64,000 bases of DNA. It comes from MWDV01 sp002070715. Lineage in GTDB: Bacteria; Verrucomicrobiota; Verrucomicrobiia; Limisphaerales; MWDV01. Within the stretch, counting starts at the first letter, position 1. Every line of letters starts with the position of its first letter. The DNA lies in assembly GCA_035411585.1 (NCBI GenBank), contig DAONTI010000019.1, forward strand, positions 1 through 64,000, in the 5' to 3' direction. The notes under the pieces are model-generated. The model worked only from the letters and a program-made list of their open reading frames with translations, did not search any database and was not told the DNA's origin. The position numbers were made by a program, and so were the translations under genes. Shown in pieces: positions 1 to 7,884 of this stretch.

Positions 1-2
1 CG

Positions 3-31
3 CCATTACCACTTTCGTTTTCACCGGTCAA
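3..31 (-). promoter_or_regulatory. candidate promoter pointing out of the left edge
   Basis: On the minus strand a TTGACC hexamer (26-31) lies 17 nt from TAATGG (3-8), with an A/T-rich stretch upstream (about 32-56) that could act as an UP element. It would drive a gene lying left of the window. The -10 match is weak and the call is by eye only. Confidence 0.3.
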
Positions 32-146
32 GAAATTTTTTGAAAAAAATCAAAAAGGATCCGGAGGTGACTGAAATTGGGGGGAAAACCGGGGGCCGCG
101 TGATCCCTTGAGCCGCCCGGGCCCGGCACCAAGCGCCCGCCACGCA

Positions 147-527
147 TCAAACCGCCGGGGCGATGCGTTGCACGCGCTGCGCGCGACCGGTCCGGTCGTC
201 CACCGCAATCACCAGTCCCTGCAGAACAACCCGCGCGGAGGCGACTTCAAACCGCTGCGGCAGGTTCGTGAGGAACCGTTGGATGACCGGTTGAATTTCC
301 CGGCCTAAAACGCTTTCGTGCGGGCCGGTGAATCCGGCGTCGCTCAGGAACGCCGTGTCACCGGGAAAAATCTGCTCGTCAGCGGTCTGCACATGGGTGT
401 GCGTGCCCACCACGGCGCTGACCCGGACGTCGATCAGGCGCGCCAAGGCAATCTTCCACGCGCTACCGCTGCGCCATGCCAACATGCCGACCCGCCTCAG
501 AGGAACGGCCAACCGCAACAAATCCAA
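147..527 (-). pseudogene. ymdB: 5'-truncated YmdB-family metallophosphoesterase
   Basis: The frame carries the C-terminal part of the YmdB/TIGR00282 family (calcineurin-like phosphodiesterases acting on 2',3'-cyclic nucleotides). Family-typical segments are VVGTHTHVQTADE, GFTGPHESVLGREI and QRFLTNLPQRFEV, which contain the late metal-binding histidines. Similarity begins near residue 25 (about base 455). The residues before it (MDLLRLAVPLRRVG...) do not look like the family, and roughly the first half, including the N-terminal metal ligands (DxxG, GxNxx), is missing. Only about 80 bp separate its apparent start from the divergent alkaline phosphatase gene, so there is no room for the rest. 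It is most likely a truncated, inactive remnant; an assembly join at about 455 is the alternative. Confidence 0.75.
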
Positions 528-568
528 GCGACATTCACCAATGTTTTGTCCTTCAAACCGGTCGAGGG

Positions 569-598
569 TTGCGGGGTTGGCGGCGTTTTGTTTAGGCT
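569..598 (+). promoter_or_regulatory. candidate near-leaderless promoter of alkaline phosphatase
   Basis: TTGCGG (569-574), 18-nt spacer, TAGGCT (593-598), then only 6 nt to the ATG at 605. Transcription would begin at or next to the start codon. There is no Shine-Dalgarno sequence before 605, which fits a leaderless mRNA. Inferred by eye. Confidence 0.4.
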
Positions 599-604
599 GG
601 GCGG

Positions 605-1735
605 ATGTTGTTGACCAGCAAGATCAAATCCGTATTCGTGGCGCCGCAGAAAGACCGGACCGGGCGCCTCCTGATGTTTGCGTTTCTCCTGCTGTTTGCC
701 GTCACCGCCGGTGCGGCCAAGGGCCGGCCGAAGAATGTGATTCTCTTCATCGGCGATGGGATGGGGATCGGGGCGATCACGGCGGCCCGATGCGCCGGGC
801 CCGGGGAGGACGGTCAACTGACGCTCGACACCATGCCCATCGTGGGGCTGGTCAAAACACATTCGGAATCGCATTTGATTACCGATTCCGCCGCTTCGGG
901 CACGGCGCTGGCCGCGGGGCGCAAAACCCAGAACGGTTATCACTCGCTCGATTCCGCCGGCAACCGCCTGCCGACGATCACGGCGCTGGCGGTGAAGTTG
1001 GGCAAGTCGGTGGGGGTCGTGACCACCGACGCCGTCACCAGCCCCACCCCGGCGGTTTTCTACGCGCACATCAAGCAACGCAGCAAGGCCGATGAGATTG
1101 CCGCGCAGTTGATGGCGTCCCCGCTAACGGTCGCGATGGGATCGGGCAAACAACATTTCGTGCCGACGATGGGCGACATCCAAGGCCGGCAGGACGGACA
1201 GGATTTCACCGTGTTGGCGGCGCAAAATGGCTTTGACGTGGTGTACGAAGCCAACGCCCTCGCCGCCAGCAACGGGCGCAAGTTACTGGGTCTGTTTGCG
1301 GCGGACGGCTCCGGGCCCACCCTGGAAGCCATGACCGACAAGGCCGTGGCGGTGCTGAACGTCAATCGCAAAGGGTTTTTCCTGATGGCCGAATCTTGTC
1401 TGCCGGATAAAGGCGGGCACCGGAACGATGTGGCGATGGTGGTGAAGGGGGTTGCCGATCTCGACACGGCGCTCAAGGGGGCGCTGGCTTTTGCCGCCAA
1501 AGATCGCCGCACGCTGGTGTTGGTCACGGCGGATCACGACACCGGCGGGCTGGGTGTGCTCAACCGGAACAAACAGAATCCCCACGGCGCGCCGGGTTGG
1601 ATTCATCAGGGGCACACCGGCAACATGGTCGCCCTGTATGCCTACGGTCCGGGCGCCGAAAAATTCAGCGGCACGTTCGACAACACCGACATTCCCAAGA
1701 TCATCGCGCGTCTGTGGGGCGGGTCGCTCGACTAA
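605..1735 (+). CDS. alkaline phosphatase (PhoA superfamily), exported
   Basis: Phosphomonoesterase of the Pfam alkaline phosphatase family, predicted to release inorganic phosphate from organic esters outside the cytoplasm. Visible motifs: IGDGMG (metal ligand Asp about 51), TDSAASGTALAAG with the nucleophile Ser about 95, a variant of the E/D/H ligand motif (AESCLPDKGGHRND, about 262-275), TADHDTGG (308-315) and HQGHTG (334-339). The last two motifs are close together, so this is a compact member at 376 aa. A hydrophobic segment at residues 24-38 (MFAFLLLFAVTAGAA) is a signal peptide; an internal ATG at 674 would give a shorter n-region. The start at 605 is favoured by the promoter-like hexamers ending 6 nt upstream. 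It stands alone, divergent from the YmdB remnant. Confidence 0.9.
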   Translation: MLLTSKIKSVFVAPQKDRTGRLLMFAFLLLFAVTAGAAKGRPKNVILFIGDGMGIGAITAARCAGPGEDGQLTLDTMPIVGLVKTHSESHLITDSAASGTALAAGRKTQNGYHSLDSAGNRLPTITALAVKLGKSVGVVTTDAVTSPTPAVFYAHIKQRSKADEIAAQLMASPLTVAMGSGKQHFVPTMGDIQGRQDGQDFTVLAAQNGFDVVYEANALAASNGRKLLGLFAADGSGPTLEAMTDKAVAVLNVNRKGFFLMAESCLPDKGGHRNDVAMVVKGVADLDTALKGALAFAAKDRRTLVLVTADHDTGGLGVLNRNKQNPHGAPGWIHQGHTGNMVALYAYGPGAEKFSGTFDNTDIPKIIARLWGGSLD

Positions 1736-1774
1736 CGCCAATCAACGAAACGGGGCCGGTTTGTCTTGGCCCGG

Positions 1775-1819
1775 GGAGCGTGACGTTGACGCCGCTTCAA
1801 GGCCCGCCAGCAACATCAC
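1775..1819 (+). repeat. dispersed repeat A, partial copy 1
   Basis: This shares the stretch GGAGCG(T/C)GACGTTGACGC and the following CGCTTCAA with the end of the copy at 38871-38973. It lacks the central palindrome and the TTTAGTTAAACCGCCAT end. Confidence 0.7.
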
Positions 1820-1856
1820 CCCGGATGGCGCCGCGTCGGGAGACGCGGCCTACAGA

Positions 1857-1950
1857 GTTGACGCCGCTTCAAGGCCTGCCGGCAACATCACGCGGAAGCG
1901 GGCTCAAGCCCGCGCTCCCATCACGGCCACCGTTTTAGTTAAACCGCCAT
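1857..1950 (+). repeat. dispersed repeat A, copy 2
   Basis: About 94 bp that match, with few differences, the reverse complement of 38871-38973. The unit starts GTTGACGCCGCTTCAA, contains a GCGGGC-TCAA-GCCCGC hairpin and ends GTTTTAGTTAAACCGCCAT. It has the size and palindromic core of a REP-like element. Confidence 0.85.
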
Positions 1951-2223
1951 AGCGGCCATCTCCTCAATCCTTGCGTCCGCCGGCGGCGCCGATTCACGCC
2001 GACGCGACCTCGGAAAATCTGAGAAACTCGCGTCATCGGCGGCTGCGTTTTTCAGGCGGCTGATGGCGGCACGCATGGATGAGGTGGCATCCCGCGCCGC
2101 AGCCTGATCGCGACGCCGCAGTTGGGCGGCATCATCCGGCTGGTTTCCGGCGCGCCGGCTGGGTTGTCGGGCGGGCGGTTATTGAAAACACCCGGGCGCA
2201 GCGGGGCCGCTGGTGGTCCGGGA

Positions 2224-3333
2224 TTATTCGGCGAGGAACCGGGCGACTTTGCTTTCCAAGTCCTGGCGGGCTTCGAGATCGCGCACCACACCTTTTTTAT
2301 CCACGAGCCACATGGTGGGAATGCTTTGAATCCCGAAGCGGCGGCCCAGCTCGTTGTCCCAATGTTTGCCGTCAAAATACTGCGGCCAGGGCATCTGCTC
2401 GCGGGCCACCAACTTGGTCAGCGCCGCTTTGTCCCGGTCGAAGCTGATGCCGACGATTTCAAATCCCCGGTCGTGGAACTTGTCATAGACGGCTTTGACG
2501 TTGGGGAGTTCGCGCAGGCAGGGCCCGCACCAGGTGGCCCAAAAATCCACGAGGACCACTTTGCCTTTGAGTTGGGCGAGGTCCACCGCGCGGCCGTCCA
2601 CCGCGGTGAATTTCAAATCCAACGACTGCCCGATCAATTCGAGGCGCTGGATTAACCCCTCGGCGGCCGCCTGGAGTTGTTCGTCATCCTTGGCCCCGGT
2701 GGCGACTTCCCGCGCCAAGGCCAGGGCTTTTTCCGAGGGACTGTTCTGGGCGACGAGCAGGAGCAGCTCCAGCGTTTCCGGGCGGTTGGGAAATTCCTGT
2801 TGCAACTGGCGCAACCCTTTTTCCAGCGCGGCGAAAACCGCGGCGCGGCCTTCAGACTCATGGCGCAGGGCCTCGCGTTGAATGGCGCGGTTGCGGATGG
2901 TGAAGCGCTCGTCCTCGGTGGTGCGGGGATCTTGGAGCCGGGTGCGCTCCAGTTTTTCCAGGTGGGCCAGCCGGTTGGTGAGGCCGAGGCGGACGGCGGT
3001 TTGGACGGATTGCCATTCGGCGGCCCACGCCTGGTCCACGCGCGGGTCCTCGGGGAAACGGGTCTGGAACGCCCGGGCTTGATCCGCCGCGGCACCCGCG
3101 TGAACCGCCTGTTGCTGGCGGAATTGTTCGATTTGGGCGGCGGTGGGGTCGCCTTTCCATTCGTCAGGACGCGGCAGCGGTTGCAAGGCGCGCTGCAGTT
3201 CGGTCCACGCCGTGTCCGCCGGTGAATCTTTCGCCGGGGCCGGCGGCGCCTGTGCTTCGGCCAAGGGGAGGCACAGGCCGACGATCAGCGGCAGCCACCA
3301 AGACCGCGCGGGATTTGCATGTTGTTTCATCAT
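2224..3333 (-). CDS. TlpA-family thioredoxin-like protein, exported
   Basis: Predicted extracytoplasmic thiol-disulfide oxidoreductase. Starting at 3333 (MMKQHANPARSWW...) gives 369 aa with a clear signal peptide ending near the AEAQA stretch. The central region (about 40-220) is charged and probably helical, without a recognised domain. The C-terminal 140 residues are a TlpA/AhpC-TSA fold: FWATWCGPCLREL places the CGPC redox pair at about 269-272, and the cis-Pro loop reads SIPTMWLVD. The frame stays open about 106 codons further upstream, but that extension is of low complexity (QQQDHGRHHDD) and lacks family similarity, so 3333 was chosen. It is divergent from the TauE gene. The long N-terminal region resembles other Verrucomicrobiota/Bacteroidota TlpA proteins; the physiological substrate is unknown. 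Confidence 0.85.
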   Translation of the reverse strand: MMKQHANPARSWWLPLIVGLCLPLAEAQAPPAPAKDSPADTAWTELQRALQPLPRPDEWKGDPTAAQIEQFRQQQAVHAGAAADQARAFQTRFPEDPRVDQAWAAEWQSVQTAVRLGLTNRLAHLEKLERTRLQDPRTTEDERFTIRNRAIQREALRHESEGRAAVFAALEKGLRQLQQEFPNRPETLELLLLVAQNSPSEKALALAREVATGAKDDEQLQAAAEGLIQRLELIGQSLDLKFTAVDGRAVDLAQLKGKVVLVDFWATWCGPCLRELPNVKAVYDKFHDRGFEIVGISFDRDKAALTKLVAREQMPWPQYFDGKHWDNELGRRFGIQSIPTMWLVDKKGVVRDLEARQDLESKVARFLAE

Positions 3334-3462
3334 GATCAAAAAGCCCGGGGTGGATTCTCCGCCATCCGAGCCGGTTACAGAGTTGTCCGGAATGGGTGGG
3401 ATTGCAACTGGGACCGGCGAAAATGTGTTGTGCGAACGGAGCGGGGCGGGCAATAAGCAGCC

Positions 3463-3819
3463 ATGCAATACCTGATGGCGGCTTTGATTGGATTGGGCAG
3501 CGGCGTGGCCAGCGGTCTGTTTGGGGTGGGCGGCGGCATCATCATGGTGCCGGCCATGGTCCTGCTGCTGAAGCTGGACATGAAAGTGGCCGTGGCCACC
3601 TCCCTGGTGGTCATCATCCCCACGTCGTGCGCCGGGTCGCTTTTGAATCACGCCTTCGGGCGCATTGACTGGGGGACCGCGCTCGCGCTGGCGCCCCTGG
3701 CCATCGGCGGCGGGTTTCTAGGCACGTGGCTCAAGGAACAAATCCCCTCCGGGGACCTCCGGCGGGTGTTCGGCGGGTTTATCGTGGTGATCGGCCTGCG
3801 CCTGCTGTTCTTCAAGTGA
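3463..3819 (+). CDS. half-size TauE/SafE (DUF81) membrane transporter
   Basis: 118-aa integral membrane protein with the family's glycine-rich N-terminal signature (GLGSGVASGLFGVGGGIIMVPAM) and three to four hydrophobic segments (about 3-32, 42-61, 66-85, 95-115). TauE/SafE proteins are thought to export sulfite, sulfoacetate or related organosulfur anions; the substrate here is unknown. Full-length members carry two such repeats (about 250 aa), so this is a single-repeat form that would need to assemble as a dimer. Single-repeat members are known in other genomes, so truncation is not required. There is no Shine-Dalgarno sequence before the ATG. Its 3' end overlaps the convergent MscS gene by 8 bp. 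Confidence 0.85.
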   Translation: MQYLMAALIGLGSGVASGLFGVGGGIIMVPAMVLLLKLDMKVAVATSLVVIIPTSCAGSLLNHAFGRIDWGTALALAPLAIGGGFLGTWLKEQIPSGDLRRVFGGFIVVIGLRLLFFK

Positions 3820-5149
3820 CCACGCGCGGGGCGGTGCCGCCGCCCTGGACGCGCCAGTCCGAATCCTGCTTGACGTAAAGCGTCCGCGTCGGGAAGGCGA
3901 AGCCAATGCCCGCCACATCGAAACGCTCTTTCAAGGCGAGATTCATTTCCTGCATGCCGTTCAAATACTCGGCGTAATTGGTCGAGTGCCACCAGTGGAT
4001 CACGAGGATGTTCAGGGCGGAATCTTCAAACTTATTGAAGCTGATGAGGCAATTGGACGAGCCGGGATGGCCTTTGTACACGTCCTCGATGATCTTCAAG
4101 GCCCGTTTCACCTGTTCCGTGGAGGTGTCGTAGGTGATGCCGATGTTCATCACCGTTTGAATCGTGGGTCGGGCGCTGATGTTGATGATGGTGGCGTTGG
4201 CGATGGTTTTGTTGGGAATGGTGACCAAAAATCCGTCGAGACTCCGCACGCGGGTGCTGCGCAGGCCGATGCTTTCCACCGGGCCGTCCACTTTGTCCAA
4301 CACCACGCGGTCGCCGATGCGGAACGGTTTGTCCAGGAAGACGGCGATCGCGCCGAACATGTTGGCGAGGGTATCCTGCGCCGCCAGGGCCACGGCCAGA
4401 CCGCCGATGCCCAGCGACGCCAGCACGGCGGTGATTTTCACCCCGATGTTGTCCAGGGTCACCAACGTGGCCACCACCACGACAAAGACCTTGAGCGACT
4501 TGCGGATGATCGGCACCAACTGATCATCGAATGTCTTCTCCTCATCACTGACCACCCGTTTCCGCCAATACCCCACCGCCAGGTCCACGAACTTGATCAG
4601 CATGTAGGTCAAGGACGCCGCGACAATGATGGTCAGCGCTTTCGAGAGGAATTCCTCGACGGCGCCGGGCCAGTTAAACACCCGCAACCCGACGTGCAGC
4701 AGAATGACAAAGCAAACCACCTTGACGGGGCCGCACAACAGTTCCAACAGCAGATCGTCGAACCGGGTTTGCGTTTTCTCCGCCCAACGTTTGAGCCAGA
4801 CGCGGGTGAGAAAATCCACCAGTTTGGCGGTAAAGAACGCCAGGAAAATGTAGATCAGGGAGGCGAGATATTTCCACAACGCGTTGCCCAGCCACTGGTA
4901 TTCGAGGAACGGCAGATATTCCGCCAGCCGTTCCACCCAGGCGGGCGACGCCAAGCGATTGACCCAATCACTGGCTGCGGTCACCGGATTGTCCACCGGC
5001 GAAGCGGATTCATCGGTGGCAACCACGACCGGATTGGTGGCGTCCGCAGAGACCTCCGGCGCTTGCGCCAGACTGCCGCACGCCGCCCACCCCAGCAGCA
5101 ACCCACCCAAAAACAACCGTTTCACGCCGATACCCAAAACTCGTTTCAT
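3812..5149 (-). CDS. mechanosensitive ion channel, MscS family
   Basis: Small-conductance mechanosensitive channel that would release solutes on hypo-osmotic shock. From the ATG at 5149 (MKRVLGIG...) it is 445 aa: signal peptide (about 1-30), a short periplasmic linker, several membrane segments (about 80-230), the pore-lining glycine/alanine-rich helix (VLASLGIGGLAVALAAQDTL) and a cytoplasmic beta domain (FLDKPFRIGDRV, GLRSTRVRSLDG, IPNKTIANATIIN) with a C-terminal alpha/beta tail. An ATG four codons upstream (5161) is possible. Promoter-like hexamers at 5157-5184 end 7 nt before 5149, which favours that start. The gene ends 8 bp inside the convergent TauE gene. Confidence 0.9.
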   Translation of the reverse strand: MKRVLGIGVKRLFLGGLLLGWAACGSLAQAPEVSADATNPVVVATDESASPVDNPVTAASDWVNRLASPAWVERLAEYLPFLEYQWLGNALWKYLASLIYIFLAFFTAKLVDFLTRVWLKRWAEKTQTRFDDLLLELLCGPVKVVCFVILLHVGLRVFNWPGAVEEFLSKALTIIVAASLTYMLIKFVDLAVGYWRKRVVSDEEKTFDDQLVPIIRKSLKVFVVVVATLVTLDNIGVKITAVLASLGIGGLAVALAAQDTLANMFGAIAVFLDKPFRIGDRVVLDKVDGPVESIGLRSTRVRSLDGFLVTIPNKTIANATIINISARPTIQTVMNIGITYDTSTEQVKRALKIIEDVYKGHPGSSNCLISFNKFEDSALNILVIHWWHSTNYAEYLNGMQEMNLALKERFDVAGIGFAFPTRTLYVKQDSDWRVQGGGTAPRVVT

Positions 5150-5156
5150 GATCGGG

Positions 5157-5184
5157 AACATAACAACCGGAGAAAATCGGGCAA
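5157..5184 (-). promoter_or_regulatory. candidate near-leaderless promoter of the MscS gene
   Basis: On the minus strand TTGCCC (5179-5184), 16-nt spacer, TATGTT (5157-5162), then 7 nt to the ATG at 5149. The ATG at 5161 would lie inside the -10 element, which argues for 5149 as the start. Confidence 0.4.
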
Positions 5185-5363
5185 GCCAACGCGGCCTTCA
5201 ATGTCTCCCCTGCTCTCTCACGAATTGAGCGGCGAACAACCACACGCACTCATGCAGGAGCACACCATCCGGAGGGAGCGCCGCGTTCGCGCGCGCGCTA
5301 CGGGGATGCCCCACAGCCAAGCGGGTACGGCGCGAAACGGGTGGACGCTTTCGCGCGAGCGGA

Positions 5364-6554
5364 TCAGGTGTATCCGTAATCGCGGGCGGCGGCGGCGCCC
5401 AGCTCCGCCACGACCAACTGCCGCAGATCAATCGTCGTGCCGAGAGTCGCGCCGGAATCCAATCGTTGCCCGGCGGCAAGACTTTTCTCCGCCGCCTCCA
5501 ACACCAGTGCGGTGTGAAATCCGAGCACCAACGGCGACCGGGACTCCCGCTGATCGGCTTCGCTCATCCGCTGGTTGCGGAGATCGAGGATTTGCCGGTA
5601 GAGCCGGCCCGGGCCGCTGATGCCGTACCCGGTCACCCGGCCATCCTTCTCGAAGTTTTTGAACAGCGGATTCACCTCAAAAATTCCGTCGGCATGAATC
5701 TCCCGCAGGCCGGGCATGTCCAGGGCGAGATCAATCAGACCGTCGGAGCAGATCAGCCGGCCGGATTGCACGGTATTGGCCCACGCGGTATCGGGAATGG
5801 CCCAGCCGGTGATGATATGCGCGACGGCGCCGGTGTGGAACAGGACCTCCGTGTCCACCAGATCGTAGCCCCGCACCGCGATGGGTTCCAGAGCGGGTAA
5901 TTTGTGCGCATACCCCAGCGCGCGCACCTGGACGGGCACGAGGTTGATGATCTTCATCAACGCATCGGCCATGTGAACCGTAAGGAACGAGGCCGGCGTG
6001 TTCTTTTCCGCAAAATCCGGCGAGGCAAAGAAACGTGGCGAGTGATTGGGATTGGCGATGCACAAGCGGTCCACCATGTAAAAGACGGCGGCTTGAAAGG
6101 TGCCGTAACGGCCACTCTGAAAACGGGCCTCGGCCTCCTTGATGCGCGGGTCGTCGCGCTTGTGAAAATCCACCCCCAGGAAACGCCCGGTTTGTTGCGC
6201 CGCCTGGATCATGGCGTGACAATCTTTCAACGTGGCGGCGGTCGGTTTGGGCACCACCACGTCCAGCCCCGCTTGCAGGGCGGCGAGGGTCGGCGCGCAG
6301 TGCAGATGATCCGGCGTGTTGACCTGGACCGCGTCCAGTTCCACCTGGGCCAGCAACGTCTGGTAATCCGCAAAACGGCGGTCGGCCGGCAACCCGGCGA
6401 GGTCGCCGAACCAGTCGCGGTAGGCTTCGTTCGGATCGGCCACGGCGCAGATTTCCAGCAACGGCGAGTAGTCGCTGCGGAAGTAAAGATACTGGTAGAT
6501 TTCCCGCACCACCGAGCCGGCGCCGATGATGCCCAGACGAAGTTTGCTTTTCAT
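5364..6554 (-). CDS. Gfo/Idh/MocA family dehydrogenase
   Basis: 396-aa NAD(P)-dependent oxidoreductase that would act on a sugar, sugar acid or cyclitol. The N-terminal Rossmann domain shows GIIGAGSVVREIY (about 8-20) and DAVQVNTPDHLHC. The usual catalytic EKP motif appears as VVPKPTA, so the glutamate is replaced while the lysine is kept. The C-terminal half is the GFO/IDH alpha/beta substrate domain. There is no signal peptide, so it is cytoplasmic. It is the last gene of a minus-strand group with an ACS-type MFS transporter and a class III aminotransferase (gaps of 41 and 29 bp), suggesting uptake and oxidation of a sugar acid or amino-sugar acid. The actual substrate cannot be read from the sequence. 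Confidence 0.85.
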   Translation of the reverse strand: MKSKLRLGIIGAGSVVREIYQYLYFRSDYSPLLEICAVADPNEAYRDWFGDLAGLPADRRFADYQTLLAQVELDAVQVNTPDHLHCAPTLAALQAGLDVVVPKPTAATLKDCHAMIQAAQQTGRFLGVDFHKRDDPRIKEAEARFQSGRYGTFQAAVFYMVDRLCIANPNHSPRFFASPDFAEKNTPASFLTVHMADALMKIINLVPVQVRALGYAHKLPALEPIAVRGYDLVDTEVLFHTGAVAHIITGWAIPDTAWANTVQSGRLICSDGLIDLALDMPGLREIHADGIFEVNPLFKNFEKDGRVTGYGISGPGRLYRQILDLRNQRMSEADQRESRSPLVLGFHTALVLEAAEKSLAAGQRLDSGATLGTTIDLRQLVVAELGAAAARDYGYT

Positions 6555-6595
6555 AATCCAACACAGTTGAAAACGCGGGCCCGCCGGGCGCCGGG

Positions 6596-7855
6596 TTAAT
6601 CCGGCACCGTGCGCTCCACCCCGAGCTTGCCGATCAACACATAGACCAGCAACAGGGCGAGAGGATACAAGACCGCGCAGGCGATAAACACCGGCGTGAA
6701 GCCCCAGTCATCCACCACCCGGCCCGTGGTCAACATGGCCAGCGCGCCCATCCAAGACCCCAGCGCGCCGCCCAAACCGGTGACGGTGGCGATGGCGTTC
6801 TTGGGAAAAACTTCCGCCGGCAACGTGATGTTGCTCCAGCCGCCGTGACAGAAGGTCATGCCCGCAACGAGCAGCAACGCCACGAGGGGGTTGGCAATTT
6901 GGGTGACGGCAATCAGACAGACCAGCAACGTGCCGGTCATGAAGATCATGGTCGTTTTGCGCGCCCGATCCAGCGTCCACCCCCACCCAATCAAGGTGCG
7001 CGGAATGATGCCGCCGGACAAGTTGCCCAGCGCCGCGGCGGCGTACGGCACCCAAATGAACAGACCAATCTGCTTGAGATCGAAGCCGTACTGCTTCTGG
7101 AAATAGAGCGGGATCCAAAACAGCAGAAAATAACTGATCGGATCCGTCAGGGCGCGCACGAGCACGCAGCCCCAAGTTTCGCGCATTTTCAGCAAACTGG
7201 CGAGGCGCGCCGCCCGCGGTTTCGCGGCGCCCTCCCGCTGCCCCTCCAGGATCAACTGCCGCTCCGTTTCGTGGAGGAACGGGTGATCTTTGGGTTGCCG
7301 GAAAAACAAAAGCCACGGCACCAGCCAGGCAAATCCCAAAGCGCCCGTGATGAAAAAGGCCGCCTTCCAGCCCCACTGCAGCGCAATCACCGAGACGACC
7401 GGCGCCGCCGCCACCGACCCGACGGCGGTGCCGGCGTTGAAGATGCCGATGGCCAGCGCCCGGTCGCGCATGGGAAACCATTCGCCCACCGCTTTCACGC
7501 CGCCGGTAAAACTGCCCGGCTCGAAAACCCCCAGCAGGCACCGGAAGACCGAGAAGTGCCCCACCGTGCTCGCAAAAATGTGGAGCATATTCGCCAGCGA
7601 CCAGCCCGAGACGAACACCACAAAGCCCCGCCGGGTGCCAATCCAGTCAATGACCCGTCCGCTGACGGCGTACATGATGCCGTAGCTGGCCAGGAACCAC
7701 GCGTTGATGTCGCCATAGCTGGCGTTGGACAGGGAGAGTTCTGTCTTGATGGTGCCGATCAGCACCGAAAGCGTTTGCCGGTCCAGATAATTCAGCGCCG
7801 AAGCCAGGCAGAGCAGTCCCGCGATGTACCAGCGAAGTCCCTTGATCTTGATCAT
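6596..7855 (-). CDS. MFS transporter, anion:cation symporter (ACS) type
   Basis: 419-aa secondary transporter with about 12 hydrophobic segments. It resembles the ACS family (hexuronate/galactonate/sugar-acid symporters such as ExuT): GLRWYIAGLLCLASALNYLDRQTLSV at the N-terminus (LNYLDR is typical), the loop 2-3 motif RVIDWIGTRRGF and the TM4-5 region CLLGVFEPGSFTGGVKAVGEWFP. It is probably H+-coupled import of a carboxylated sugar, by family inference. It lies between the aminotransferase and the Gfo/Idh gene on the same strand with short gaps, so it is probably co-transcribed and supplies their substrate. Start at the ATG 7855, with no other good candidate nearby. Confidence 0.88.
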   Translation of the reverse strand: MIKIKGLRWYIAGLLCLASALNYLDRQTLSVLIGTIKTELSLSNASYGDINAWFLASYGIMYAVSGRVIDWIGTRRGFVVFVSGWSLANMLHIFASTVGHFSVFRCLLGVFEPGSFTGGVKAVGEWFPMRDRALAIGIFNAGTAVGSVAAAPVVSVIALQWGWKAAFFITGALGFAWLVPWLLFFRQPKDHPFLHETERQLILEGQREGAAKPRAARLASLLKMRETWGCVLVRALTDPISYFLLFWIPLYFQKQYGFDLKQIGLFIWVPYAAAALGNLSGGIIPRTLIGWGWTLDRARKTTMIFMTGTLLVCLIAVTQIANPLVALLLVAGMTFCHGGWSNITLPAEVFPKNAIATVTGLGGALGSWMGALAMLTTGRVVDDWGFTPVFIACAVLYPLALLLVYVLIGKLGVERTVPD

Positions 7856-7884
7856 GTCAGCCTAGCTTGGCCCCCCGGCGGGCG

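Larger units (their letters stand above)
1736..2223. other. 488-bp intergenic region with palindromic repeats
   Basis: No convincing gene. The left half holds two copies (one partial) of a dispersed repeat also found near 38.9 kb, separated by a small palindrome (CCGCGTC, 4-nt loop, GACGCGG, about 1831-1848). The right half (1951-2223) is GC-rich without recognisable coding similarity; open frames there run antisense into the TlpA gene end. Confidence 0.6.

Noticed and set aside
61..107. GGAGGTGA at 63-70 as a ribosome site
   Set aside because: The only start downstream (GTG near 100) is followed by a stop within a few codons.
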